IMG/VR virus record: IMGVR_UViG_3300044815_000087
Span: 1 to 39,651 of that record
Origin: a virus
DNA: 39,651 nt
Direction: 5' to 3' (one strand)
Of the stretch, positions 7,943 through 15,701 are shown piece after piece (within the stretch, counting starts at the first letter, position 1; the number at the start of each line of letters is the position of its first letter). Both the position numbers and the translations under genes were made by a program. Under the pieces are notes generated by a model that saw only the letters and a list, made by a program, of their open reading frames with translations, did no database searches and had not been told where the DNA came from.

Positions 7943-8674
7943 CTACACCTGCGATGCGCCCTCCGCCTGCTGCGCGAGGTAATCCAACCCTTCCTGCGTG
8001 AGCAGGCCGGTTGAGTCGACCATCTCGCTGATGTTGCGGGTCTGCGTTGCCGTTTGTCCGGGCTGGATCGAACGTGGTGCCCGCTTACCGGACGCCCACG
8101 CTCGATCGCGCGCCTTGTCCCGCGCCTCGATCCGCGCGATAGCCGCCGGAATGTCCGGCAAACCGTCGTCGCCCATCGGGAGCGTGAAGGCCGTCCCCAG
8201 AACCATGTTGCGCTCGACCTCGTCGGTGATGCTCAGCTTGTCCAGTCGCTTGTTGATTTCTGCGACCTGCTGTGCCTCCTGCTCAGCTTGCTCACGTTTC
8301 GTAAGCTTGCCTTCAAGGGCCGTGTACTTCTCGTCCTGCGCGGCCAACTGGGCACGGAGTTCCTCAACGGGATCGTCGTACACGGGTGGTTCGGGCTCTT
8401 CGATATCCAGGTGGTCAGCGATCCCGAGGATCGCCGCAGCACGGCGCATCTCTGACGGGTCACCGGTCTGGAAGTCCTGCACGGCCTGCTCGAACTGGGA
8501 TAGCCGCGTGATCTTGCGGTCCGCTTCCGGGCGGTAGCCCTCGAAGCGCTGCTTCCACGGATTCTCGTCCGCGTCCCAGTCGAACGTTGGTGCAGTGGCG
8601 CCGGGGTCCGGGACAGCCGGGTCGGCAACTGGTTCAGGGGGTCCGCTTTGCGGGTCCTGATTGTCCAGATTCAT
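7943..8674 (-). CDS. Scaffolding protein
   Basis: 243 residues, highly acidic at the N-terminus (many Asp, Pro and Glu in the first 30 residues). There is a long central coiled-coil segment (about 115-165, with EELRAQLAAQDEKYTALEGKL) and a basic C-terminal region (GKRAPRSIQPGQ). This acidic, coiled-coil, basic-tail layout immediately upstream of the capsid gene is the classic scaffold arrangement. Ribosome site AAGGGA lies eight bases before the ATG at 8674. That ATG also overlaps the stop of a tiny upstream gene. Scaffold proteins nucleate procapsid assembly and are then lost. Confidence 0.8.
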   Translation of the reverse strand: MNLDNQDPQSGPPEPVADPAVPDPGATAPTFDWDADENPWKQRFEGYRPEADRKITRLSQFEQAVQDFQTGDPSEMRRAAAILGIADHLDIEEPEPPVYDDPVEELRAQLAAQDEKYTALEGKLTKREQAEQEAQQVAEINKRLDKLSITDEVERNMVLGTAFTLPMGDDGLPDIPAAIARIEARDKARDRAWASGKRAPRSIQPGQTATQTRNISEMVDSTGLLTQEGLDYLAQQAEGASQV

Positions 8675-8769
8675 GGGTGTTTCCCTTCCGCGGGCCGCTT
8701 TGCGGGATCCGCTACAGGCTTTTGGTTGTTAGCCATCCGGCTAAGAGTAGGTGTCGAAGCGGGCGGCAT
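8671..8769 (-). CDS. Tiny basic protein between portal and scaffold
   Basis: 32 residues if started at the ATG at 8769, two bases after the portal stop; an internal ATG at 8736 would give 21. Its stop overlaps the scaffold ATG as ATGA, the usual coupling in this genome, which is the main support for it being translated. The sequence is Pro/Ala/Lys-rich without a fold I recognise. The hairpin TTAGCC-ATCC-GGCTAA at 8729-8744 lies inside it, so a translated spacer with a regulatory hairpin is an alternative. Confidence 0.45.
   Translation of the reverse strand: MPPASTPTLSRMANNQKPVADPAKRPAEGKHP
8729..8744. repeat. Short hairpin TTAGCC-N4-GGCTAA, copy 1
   Basis: Six perfect base pairs close a four-base loop. 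The same stem with a different loop recurs at 15702-15719, after the large terminase gene. Both copies lie on the minus-strand transcript just upstream of an acidic or assembly-protein gene. Neither is followed by a T tract, so RNA processing or stability is more likely than termination. Confidence 0.45.
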
Positions 8770-8771
8770 GG

Positions 8772-10826
8772 CTAACCGGGGCCACCGGAGGGCTGACCTT
8801 CGCCACCGGGAGCAGGCGTCGAAGGCATGCTTTTCTCCTGGGGGCGAGCGGCGTTTGACTGCCCAAGCTGCATGGCTTGATCGGCCTGCGCCGCCATCTC
8901 CTTCGCCTGTTTCGCGGCCTGCAACTGCTCGAACCCCTCGTACACCAGGACCGCTACCTCTTGGCAGTGCTCGGCGAGACTGGAGAAATCCGGGGTTTTC
9001 ATCCACGTTGCGAGCACCCATTGCTGGACAGCCACGTCATCCCACTTCCTGGGCATCCATGACGGGACGCTCATCACGACCGGGACGCCCGTCATCGGAT
9101 CGGTTTGCGTCTCCGTCCGGGACGGCCAGTCCATGATCGTTTCGTCACGGATCGCTTGGATGATCTCGTTCGCGCGGGCCTTGTCGAACTCGAAGGACTC
9201 CACGACCGCCTCAGGCGACGCGCCGTGCAACGCGATCTCGATAGCGACCTCCGGCCTGACGTAGCCCGGGAAGTTCGCCTGGATCCAGCCAAGGGTCTGG
9301 AGCATCGCTTGCCGGGTGTGCGTCTCGATCGTCGCGGGGTTCACGGTCACGTCAACCTGCCCCAAGATGTCCGCGCCCTTGAACGATGCTTCGGGCTCCC
9401 AGCCGAACCGGCCCCGGATCTTGAGGATGCGCTGCTCCGTGTAGTGCTCTTGCGCGAGCAGTAGGCAATGCCGTGCAACCTTCGAATCCCACTCGGCGAG
9501 ATCACCGAGAAACGAGGACCATCGGTTTGCGGCCTGCTGAATGACAGCCTGTACCGTCCCGATCGCGACGTTGGGGGCAACCTCAACGTCCGTATCGGCG
9601 GCGACGTAGCGCATGTCGGCAACGCAGCGTTCGAGGATCTGCATGAGCTGGGCGAGCAGCGCGGGGTTCGGCGGGTCGCGCCATTCGGGCTTCGCGCCAC
9701 CGATCAGGCGGTAGTAGAGGATGTCTTGCGGGGCATCCGTCGGCGCGTTGACGATCGAGCCTTCGGGGGCCATGAGCTGCGACAGCAGCCCACGGTTCTT
9801 GAGTTCGATGATCTTGTTCATGCAGTCCTGATACGTGCGCTGGAAATCAATGAGCTGCCACGTCAAGCCCAGGTCGTTGTCGTCAGTCGGATCGATCCTG
9901 TAGACGAGGCGATGGATGCACGGCTCGTCGATCACCCGCCCGCCCTGACTCAGCGGATACGGGCCCTCAGGGACGATCTGCTGGTTTCCGGCGATCGTGA
10001 GCATCCTGCCCTGCGGTCGCTTGGCGGACGGTCGCTCAAAGTACAACGTGACGACAACCATGCCCTCCGTCGGCTTGTCGGAAGGCAGATCACCAAGGGC
10101 GGCATCAGCGGTCAGCTTCGCGCCCGTGAACCCCTCCATTGCCATGACCTCGGACAACGGCCTAGCGACCTCCGCGGCATACCAGCGCGAGTGATACCAG
10201 TCCGCGCCCGGCTCGCCGTACGCCTCGTTGCCGTTCAAGATCAGGCACTTGTTCTCGCCCTCGCCCTGCATTTTCAACTGCCCAGCATCATCCTCCACTG
10301 CTCGGAACGGGCCGACCGCAGGATCGAAGTACGGCAACGCGTACGCCACCCCACCACCGCCGATCGCGAGCGTCACGGCCTTCACGCGCGCCTCACGGAG
10401 CCGCCAGCGTTCGTAGCCCTGCAACATGACCTTCTCGGCGAGTCTCGCGGCAGCCGAGTCCTCAGGGTCCGTACTGCCCGGGTTGATCTCGTAGCCCGGG
10501 ACGCGTGTCGTGGATGACGACACTTTCGCGTCGACCATCGGCAGGATCATGTTGTAGACGTTGCGGACCCGGTGCGCTGGCCTACCGCTCCCCACGCCCT
10601 GCCGTGTCTCAAGGAACCGCAGGATGCCTTTGTCGTCCTGGTAGAAGTACGTCTCGCCCCTGAGGAACAGTTGGCACAACCGGCGTTTGGTGGCGTCGCG
10701 GCGCATCCATTTCCGCCCGCGCTGAATGCGGTCCTCAACGTCTTTCGGGACCACGCGGGATGCTGTGGCGGCGTCTTCCTTGTCGCGGCCTGTGAGAGCG
10801 TCGCGGGCCTTGTCGATGACGCTCAC
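8772..10826 (-). CDS. Portal protein
   Basis: 684 residues, the size of large podovirus-type portals. The order terminase, head proteins, portal, scaffold, capsid fits. The N-terminal part contains RKWMRRDATKRRLCQLF and RNVYNMILPMVDAKVSSSTTRVP (contact and clip region). A central region with QLIDFQRTYQDCMNKIIELKNRG (about residue 330-352) resembles the stem helices. The C-terminal 60 residues are Gln/Ala-rich and helical, as in portals with a barrel. GTG start at 10826 overlaps the upstream stop (GTGA). Portals form the dodecameric DNA channel and bind the terminase. I infer the family from overall layout and context. Confidence 0.8.
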   Translation of the reverse strand: MSVIDKARDALTGRDKEDAATASRVVPKDVEDRIQRGRKWMRRDATKRRLCQLFLRGETYFYQDDKGILRFLETRQGVGSGRPAHRVRNVYNMILPMVDAKVSSSTTRVPGYEINPGSTDPEDSAAARLAEKVMLQGYERWRLREARVKAVTLAIGGGGVAYALPYFDPAVGPFRAVEDDAGQLKMQGEGENKCLILNGNEAYGEPGADWYHSRWYAAEVARPLSEVMAMEGFTGAKLTADAALGDLPSDKPTEGMVVVTLYFERPSAKRPQGRMLTIAGNQQIVPEGPYPLSQGGRVIDEPCIHRLVYRIDPTDDNDLGLTWQLIDFQRTYQDCMNKIIELKNRGLLSQLMAPEGSIVNAPTDAPQDILYYRLIGGAKPEWRDPPNPALLAQLMQILERCVADMRYVAADTDVEVAPNVAIGTVQAVIQQAANRWSSFLGDLAEWDSKVARHCLLLAQEHYTEQRILKIRGRFGWEPEASFKGADILGQVDVTVNPATIETHTRQAMLQTLGWIQANFPGYVRPEVAIEIALHGASPEAVVESFEFDKARANEIIQAIRDETIMDWPSRTETQTDPMTGVPVVMSVPSWMPRKWDDVAVQQWVLATWMKTPDFSSLAEHCQEVAVLVYEGFEQLQAAKQAKEMAAQADQAMQLGQSNAARPQEKSMPSTPAPGGEGQPSGGPG

Positions 10827-11068
10827 GAGCGCTCCAGCGCGGCGGCCATCTGCTCACGCGACGCATGAAACTCATCGTCCGAATCGAACTCCGGACTCTT
10901 GACGATAGGGCGCGGGGTCGCAAGCTGATGGTCGACGACCGCGACCTCAGGGGCCTGGATGCGCTGGCACAGATCAGCGACCAGGGCGGCATGCTCCCGC
11001 CGTTCGACGCGGCGATCCCACAGCAACGCCAGGACGATCAACGCCAGGCAGATCGATGAGGCGAGCAT
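10823..11068 (-). CDS. Small membrane-anchored protein upstream of portal
   Basis: 81 residues. The first 17 residues form a hydrophobic segment (SSICLALIVLALLW) followed by positive charges (DRRVERRE), consistent with an N-terminal membrane anchor and the rest facing the cytoplasm. The remainder is hydrophilic with no motif recognised. It is coupled at both ends: TGATG with the collagen-like gene and GTGA with the portal. A membrane protein within the head operon is unusual, and it might belong functionally to lysis or to anchoring of assembly. Confidence 0.65.
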   Translation of the reverse strand: MLASSICLALIVLALLWDRRVERREHAALVADLCQRIQAPEVAVVDHQLATPRPIVKSPEFDSDDEFHASREQMAAALERS

Positions 11069-11838
11069 CAGTAGGTGTGCCAGCGCGCCATTGCGCCACC
11101 CAGGATCGTGACCGAGGTGCCAGCGTCGGAGGGCCGGAACCTCGCGGTCAGCTTGCCTCCCGCGTCCCCCGTCCGCAGGAGGCCGGTCATCGTGACCAGC
11201 TCATCGGTATCGATGGTGCGATACGAGAGCAGGTCCGGTGACGGTGGGCCCTCCAGCTTGACGGTGATCGCGCCCATGTACGGGATCACGAACTCAAACG
11301 CGTAGTCGGTTTTGGGGTCGGCGGTGAGGGAGAGGCCGAACACGTCGGCGAGCCTGCCGCTCGTGCTGGTCTGGTCGTCGGGCGCCTTGGTGGTGCTGTA
11401 CGCCGGGAGGCCGGGCGGACCGGGGTCGCCCTCGGGGCCGGACGGTCCATGGTCGCCCTTCGGGCCTTGCTCGCCGGCTGGGCCTTCCGGTCCACGCGCG
11501 CCCGCCGCGCCTTTCGGACCCGCCACCCTAGATGCTGGTCCCTGCTGGCCCTCCGGCCCACGATCACCTTTCGGCCCAACGGGGCCACGCTCACCCCGCG
11601 GGCCGGGGATGCCTTGCGGCCCGATCGGTCCCTCCGGTCCACGGTCGCCTTTCGCGCCTGGCCTGCCCTCAAGGCCCTGCGGCCCCCGTGGTCCCTCGTC
11701 ACCATCGCGTCCCGGCTTGCCCTGCGGCCCGGCTGGACCACGTTCGCCTTGCTCGCCGCGGAGGCCCTGAATGCCTTGCGGGCCGCGCGCCAACTCCTCC
11801 TGCTCCGTTGCCTGCCGCTGACCGTCGCTAACTGGCAT
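11068..11838 (-). CDS. Collagen-like fibre protein
   Basis: 256 residues. After a short charged N-terminus, residues about 18-148 consist of Gly-X-Y triplets (units such as GPQGIQGLRGEQ and GPKGDRGPEGQQ) with one interruption near VAGPKG. A C-terminal beta domain of about 100 residues follows (FVIPYMGAITVKLEG...). Bacterial and phage collagen-like proteins form trimeric triple helices; the C-terminal domain probably trimerises or caps the stalk. Ribosome site GAGGA lies six bases before the ATG. Its place among head genes suggests a head or neck fibre, possibly for host or environmental attachment. The repeat region is low in complexity at the DNA level too. Confidence 0.85.
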   Translation of the reverse strand: MPVSDGQRQATEQEELARGPQGIQGLRGEQGERGPAGPQGKPGRDGDEGPRGPQGLEGRPGAKGDRGPEGPIGPQGIPGPRGERGPVGPKGDRGPEGQQGPASRVAGPKGAAGARGPEGPAGEQGPKGDHGPSGPEGDPGPPGLPAYSTTKAPDDQTSTSGRLADVFGLSLTADPKTDYAFEFVIPYMGAITVKLEGPPSPDLLSYRTIDTDELVTMTGLLRTGDAGGKLTARFRPSDAGTSVTILGGAMARWHTY

Positions 11839-11846
11839 ATGGATCC

Positions 11847-13055
11847 TCAGAGATTGGACGTGACGCCTTGTGCGTCGGGTTGCTTGACGCCGACAGCATG
11901 ACGTACGCGCTGGACTGCCCCGCCATTCCCACCGCCACCACCGGCCTGCGAATAGCCCAGCACCTGCGCCGAATCGGTCTCCGTGGCCGGTGTCAGCGTG
12001 ATGTTGCGAACCAGCGTGAGGAACGTCGCCGAGTCCGTCTCCGTGGCTGGCGTGATGGTGTAGAACGTCGCGAACGTCAATCCCAGCGCCTGCGCCTGGT
12101 CCACTTCCGTCGCGGCCGTTATGGCAACGGACTTGTAGTAGCTGAGCGGTTGTGCGCCATCCACCTCGACGGCGGGCGTCAGCGTTGTGTTCTTCGCGAA
12201 CGCGAGGGCCTGGGCACCATCGGTTTCCGTCGCTGGCGTGATCGTGGCTGCGCGGTAGAACGACAAGCCCTGAGCACTATCCGTCTCGGTAGCTGGCGCG
12301 ACGGACGCGTTCTTGCCGAACAGCAGCGCTTGGCCTGCATCCGTCTCCGTCGCGGGCGTCACCGTCGCGAACTTCTGCAAGCTCAACGCCTGCGCCGCAT
12401 CCGTCTCGGTAGCGGGCGTCAACGTGACCGATGTCGCCCCAGCGGGCTTCAGCGTGAAAGTGTGCGCATACCAGTCGTCAGCAGCATTCGCGACATCCCA
12501 CGCCGCCGGATCCTCCGATCCCGACGCGGACAGGAGCTTTGTGGCGACAGCGTTGTCATTGCCGTTGGTGTTGTCTGAGCGCAGCACGTACCCGGCCGGT
12601 GCAGTCCAACCCCCGGTAGACCCGCCCCAGTGAAACAGGACGGTAACTGCCATTGCCGCCGAGCTGACCGCGACGACAGCAGGCCCGTTGCCCGTGTTCG
12701 TCGTGCCCGTCGCCGGGGTTGCCTGTGCATCAATCGGTGCAGCACCGTCGCCACCAGAGAACGCGAAGACCTGATGCTCAACGTAGCGACTGGTACCCGT
12801 CCACGGAAACGAGTAGGACGGCGCCGACCCGCCCCGGACGATGTACGCGATGATGTAGCGGAAGTCAACCTGCGTGCCGGACTTCAGGATCGTCCAGCCC
12901 GCCGCGGCCGTCCAGCCCGTCGAGCTGAGCACGTCGACCAGGCCGACGAAGACGAGGATGTCACCGGACGCCGCTCCGGCAGGCTCGCTCCCTACGGCCG
13001 GGGACGAGGCAATCGTGTGGACGGCGGTTCCGGCGGACCGGAACGCAATGGCCAT
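11847..13055 (-). CDS. Surface protein with eight TPATETD repeats
   Basis: 402 residues. The N-terminal 205 residues look like a beta-sandwich (ILVFVGLVD, GWTILKSGT, HTFTLKPAG). Residues 209-370 hold eight repeats of about 20 residues with the consensus TPATETD-x-AQ-x-L. A Gly-rich linker and a basic tail complete the protein. The TETD repeats probably form a beta-stalk or adhesive fibre. The ATG at 13055 overlaps the TGA of an orphan R-A-S-stop end (13055-13066) left by an HNH insertion. Before that insertion it was therefore coupled directly to the 13644-14078 gene. The function is inferred as virion surface. Confidence 0.75.
   Translation of the reverse strand: MAIAFRSAGTAVHTIASSPAVGSEPAGAASGDILVFVGLVDVLSSTGWTAAAGWTILKSGTQVDFRYIIAYIVRGGSAPSYSFPWTGTSRYVEHQVFAFSGGDGAAPIDAQATPATGTTNTGNGPAVVAVSSAAMAVTVLFHWGGSTGGWTAPAGYVLRSDNTNGNDNAVATKLLSASGSEDPAAWDVANAADDWYAHTFTLKPAGATSVTLTPATETDAAQALSLQKFATVTPATETDAGQALLFGKNASVAPATETDSAQGLSFYRAATITPATETDGAQALAFAKNTTLTPAVEVDGAQPLSYYKSVAITAATEVDQAQALGLTFATFYTITPATETDSATFLTLVRNITLTPATETDSAQVLGYSQAGGGGGNGGAVQRVRHAVGVKQPDAQGVTSNL
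11946..12431 (-). repeat. Array of eight imperfect TPATETD-coding repeats
   Basis: Eight tandem units of 60 or slightly more bases encode the repeat T-P-A-T-E-T-D-x-A-Q-x-L with varying spacer residues. Codons for the core vary between units (for example alternate Thr and Glu codons). The array is therefore old or under selection for protein sequence rather than a recent slippage product. Confidence 0.85.
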
Positions 13056-13066
13056 CAGCTAGCCCG
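13055..13066 (-). repeat. Orphan R-A-S-stop end of the 13644-14078 gene
   Basis: On the minus strand the 12 bases read CGG GCT AGC TGA (Arg-Ala-Ser-stop). They begin one base after the TAG of the HNH gene. The intact upstream gene ends in CGA GCG TCA TGA, the same three residues using different codons throughout. The TGA overlaps the ATG of 11847-13055, which is the normal coupling style here and supports this being the original gene junction. Confidence 0.7.
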
Positions 13067-13067
13067 G

Positions 13068-13631
13068 CTAGCGAAGCTTGTCAGGCGCGTAGCGGCGCAG
13101 GTACTCCACGGCTGCGTCGATCTTGTCCTGAACTCGTTGCCCGTTGGGGTGATGCGCTGCCCATAGCTCCAGATTTTCGAGCCGGTTGTCGGCTCGATCC
13201 CCGTTCTTGTGGTGCACGGACTCGTGTGGCTGGAGGATTCGCCCGATTGATTCTTCGATGCGCAAACGATGTTCCGCCACACGCTTGTGGGAGGCGAATG
13301 GATGATCCGGAGCCCATACCAAGACGTATCCATTGTGAGACAGGCGCCTGGGGATCGGCTCTCGACCACGCTTGCGAGTCGGGTCGCCGTGGCTACGCCA
13401 CCGCGTGTAATGCATGGAGCAGTAGCCATGTCCCTGGACCGTTCGGTCGCAGTCCTCAACTGTGCAGACTTGCCGATGCGACCTGCCCTCGTTCCGCCCC
13501 CACTTGCGAATCTCGGCTGGCCCGGCGTCGCCATGCTTCCGCCAGCGGGCGTAATGGGTCGGGCAGTAACCACGCCCGCCGTTCTTAGGTGATCGCGTGC
13601 AGGCTGCAACTGCACAAGCTCGTTCGGTCAT
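13068..13631 (-). CDS. HNH homing endonuclease with two zinc fingers
   Basis: 187 residues. Two N-terminal modules of the type C-x4-5-C-x-(10-12)-C-x2-H (residues about 6-27 and 56-74, each ending YC-x-x-HY-x-RW) are likely DNA-binding zinc fingers. The HNH_3 core follows, with H140-H141-K-N143, ADNRLENLELW (147-157) and H160/H161. The C-terminal helix ends EYLRRYA as in the 2403 enzyme. The start ATG at 13631 is preceded by CATGATAAAG, matching the sequence before the 2903 start. It separates two structural genes and carries a duplicated, recoded target-gene end. Confidence 0.9.
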   Translation of the reverse strand: MTERACAVAACTRSPKNGGRGYCPTHYARWRKHGDAGPAEIRKWGRNEGRSHRQVCTVEDCDRTVQGHGYCSMHYTRWRSHGDPTRKRGREPIPRRLSHNGYVLVWAPDHPFASHKRVAEHRLRIEESIGRILQPHESVHHKNGDRADNRLENLELWAAHHPNGQRVQDKIDAAVEYLRRYAPDKLR

Positions 13632-13643
13632 GCGGTGACTTTA

Positions 13644-14078
13644 TCATGACGCTCGGAAGAAATCCCCCGCATTTACCACTATTTGGTTGCCGTCCGTCAA
13701 GACCACGAAATCATGGGCGGTCAAGGGGATGATGTTCGCATCCGTGCCCCCCGTCGTGTCCGAGTCGTAGCCGATCACCAGCAGGGAGGCGTCATCTGCG
13801 GCGGCATCCGGGGTCCAGTTGAACGTGGGGATCGCGACCGCATACCGATTGTTCGTGTCATCCGGAGCAGGGAATGACGCAAGCTCCGTGTCCGTCAATG
13901 TCTTTCGGTTCCAGCCCGTCCCCGTGACCTCGTTTGTCGCGCCTGCCACCAGTGCCGTGAACGTATCCACGTCCTCCAGCGTGGATTGCGCCTCCAAGCC
14001 GGACGTGGCGAGCACCATCACGATCAGCGCTGACGTGGATGGATCGTTGTTCTCGACGCGGTTGTAGAACTCAGCCAC
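13644..14078 (-). CDS. Small virion structural protein
   Basis: 144 residues. The N-terminus is helical and resembles small head proteins (AEFYNRVENNDPSTSALIVMVL). The rest is beta-rich, with GYDSDTTGGTDANIIPLTAHDFVV. GTG start at 14078 with AAGGGA eight bases upstream. The last residues FFRAS are encoded by codons that differ from the orphan copy downstream of the HNH gene. It is probably a head or surface protein by position; the family is not recognised. Confidence 0.7.
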   Translation of the reverse strand: MAEFYNRVENNDPSTSALIVMVLATSGLEAQSTLEDVDTFTALVAGATNEVTGTGWNRKTLTDTELASFPAPDDTNNRYAVAIPTFNWTPDAAADDASLLVIGYDSDTTGGTDANIIPLTAHDFVVLTDGNQIVVNAGDFFRAS

Positions 14079-14149
14079 ACTAATCGTCCCTTCGCTATAT
14101 TAAACACATAGGTAGCCAAGGGAGTCCTCCTTCCAAGAGTGGGTGACCA

Positions 14150-14644
14150 GTGCCAGCACGAGTAGTCCTTTCAGATGCACAGCGGCAGGAAGTAGTCAGA
14201 CGCTACGCCAGCGACAACTGCTCGCGTCACGAACTTGCGGTTGCTTTCGACACGTACCCGATGGCAATAGACAGGATCCTTCGCGCCGCGGGCGTGGAGC
14301 TTCGCGACGCTCGAACGCGTCGCGGCCTCGCTTGCCCCGTGTACCGGGACGGTAGGCAACGCCACGGTGAGGGCTACGTGAGCATCCTGCTGCCCGACAA
14401 CAGCCCCTTCATCGACATGGCTCAGGGTCGTCGCCGGGTGCTCGAACACCGCCTCGTGATGGCGCAACATCTTGGGCGTTGCCTGCGACCCGCCGAGCGC
14501 GTCCATCATCGCAACGGCATCCGCAACGACAACCGCATCGAAAATCTGGAGCTTTGGGAGGAATCCCACCCGCCGGGCCAGCGGTCCCACGAGCGGCAGC
14601 ACTGCCCAACATGCTCCTGCCATCAGAACTCGGCGATCGTGTAG
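14150..14644 (+). CDS. HNH endonuclease with N-terminal HTH, antisense insertion
   Basis: 164 residues on the strand opposite to the operon. The N-terminal 50 residues look like a helix-turn-helix (SDNCSRHELAVAFDTYPMAIDRILRAAGVELR) in place of the zinc fingers of its relatives. A strand pair (GYVSILLPDN) leads to the HNH core with H119-H120-R-N122, NDNRIENLELW and HPPGQ, nearly identical to the 2403 enzyme. Its 3' end overlaps the end of the minus-strand gene 14623-14913 by 22 bases. It starts with GTG; no strong ribosome site was seen. It is probably a mobile endonuclease. Confidence 0.87.
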   Translation: MPARVVLSDAQRQEVVRRYASDNCSRHELAVAFDTYPMAIDRILRAAGVELRDARTRRGLACPVYRDGRQRHGEGYVSILLPDNSPFIDMAQGRRRVLEHRLVMAQHLGRCLRPAERVHHRNGIRNDNRIENLELWEESHPPGQRSHERQHCPTCSCHQNSAIV

Positions 14645-14913
14645 TTGGTAGCTGCCCCCGTCGCGATGCACGCTACCGCGCCATCCCACGCGTTGCTTGT
14701 CCACGACCCACCCGCCGCATTGATCCGGATGCCCTGTCCCACAACGGCTGTTGGTGCGATTCCGCCGGTGGTTGCGAGCTGCAAGTAGATGATCTGCGTC
14801 GCGTGATCGTTCACGACCGTGATCTCGCGTCGCCCGCTGTACTCGGTGGCCACGACCGCGGACCCGGTACCGGCGACGCCGGTTCCTGACTTGGCGGCGA
14901 CAAGGGCGCCCAT
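14623..14913 (-). CDS. Small virion structural protein
   Basis: 96 residues with regular beta strands (REITVVNDHATQIIYLQLATT, GQGIRINAAGGSW) and a Gly/Ala-rich N-terminus. It resembles small head-surface or decoration proteins with an immunoglobulin-like or jelly-roll fold. The ATG at 14913 overlaps the previous TGA (TGATG). Its 3' end runs antisense into the HNH gene. The specific role is unknown. Confidence 0.7.
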   Translation of the reverse strand: MGALVAAKSGTGVAGTGSAVVATEYSGRREITVVNDHATQIIYLQLATTGGIAPTAVVGQGIRINAAGGSWTSNAWDGAVACIATGAATNYTIAEF

Positions 14914-15269
14914 CAGGCCATCGCCTTCGGCCGCCCGGCCTTGCGCCTGCGCGTGAAATCAGCGGACTCCAGCACGTCAACGGCAGCAAGCTCGCCCTCA
15001 AGCTCCACCATCCTGGCCCGTGCGGCGGCAAGCTCAGCCTCCACGACGGCCAGTTGCGCAACGACCGCCTCGTGCTCCAGTGGAGTCGGGAACCCGAACA
15101 CGCTCATGGCCTGCCGTACCCCAACATCACTGAGAAACACGTGCTGATCCCAGCCTTGCAGGATCCCGTCCGTGTCGATCCACCGGGCATGCGGGACCGT
15201 CACCGGGTCGACGTGCGCGACGAGGGCGCAGCGACCCGGCGTCTTCCACGGCCTGTCGATCAGTCTCAT
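14913..15269 (-). CDS. Hypothetical coiled-coil protein of head operon
   Basis: 118 residues. An N-terminal globular part (residues 1-60) is followed by a clear coiled coil of about 35 residues (heptad-like VAQLAVVEAELAAARARM) and a very basic tail (RRRKAGRPK). Coupled by ATGA to the upstream gene and TGATG to the downstream one. No family recognised. A basic tail with a coiled coil may bind DNA or another virion protein. Confidence 0.65.
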   Translation of the reverse strand: MRLIDRPWKTPGRCALVAHVDPVTVPHARWIDTDGILQGWDQHVFLSDVGVRQAMSVFGFPTPLEHEAVVAQLAVVEAELAAARARMVELEGELAAVDVLESADFTRRRKAGRPKAMA

Positions 15270-15661
15270 CGCGACGCCAGCTCGCCCCGCAACTGGTTCG
15301 ACAAAATCAGCAGCGACTCCTTGTCGATGTCCGCAAACGGCCGACTCTCCGGCAGCATTCCGCGCCGCGCATTCTCATCGATCATCGCGCGGTACAGCTT
15401 CGAGAAGTTCTCGGCGCTGATGCCCTCAATGGACCTGGGGCGATCCCAGTCCCCATCATCAACCGAGCCCGGGCCATCCTTCACGTCCACGTCGACCTCA
15501 TGATCCTCCACCTTCACGACGAACGACGAGGCCGGGGGCTCCGGTGGACCCTGATCGGACCGTGCCTGCTCGTCCGCTGACCCTGCACCCTGCCCGGTGC
15601 GCTCCGTCCCTGAACCGGCAGTCTTGTCGTCCTCGTCCTTCTTGCGGGTCAAAGCAGCCAC
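15266..15661 (-). CDS. Hypothetical acidic protein downstream of terminase
   Basis: 131 residues, mostly disordered and acidic in the first 75 (Gly, Asp, Glu, Ser), then a helical C-terminus containing ENFSKLYRAMIDENARRG. GTG start with a strong AGGAGG ribosome site. A hairpin (15702-15719) lies between it and the terminase stop. No family recognised. Confidence 0.65.
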   Translation of the reverse strand: MAALTRKKDEDDKTAGSGTERTGQGAGSADEQARSDQGPPEPPASSFVVKVEDHEVDVDVKDGPGSVDDGDWDRPRSIEGISAENFSKLYRAMIDENARRGMLPESRPFADIDKESLLILSNQLRGELASR

Positions 15662-15701
15662 GGTGCCTCCTACGAATAGCGGTTGCGGCGAAGCGTAGAC
15701 C

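Noticed and set aside
9468-10517. A 349-codon plus-strand open frame opposite the portal gene.
   Set aside because: It is a shadow of the portal coding sequence in GC-rich DNA, with Arg/Val/Asp-biased composition and no ribosome site.
14079-14149. A duplicated C-terminus of the 14623-14913 gene beside the antisense HNH gene, as in the 2403 and 13068 cases; GCTGAGTTCT here resembles GCCGAGTTCT at the gene end.
   Set aside because: The similarity is only about ten bases, is in the start of another gene, and gives no stop codon in the matching frame.
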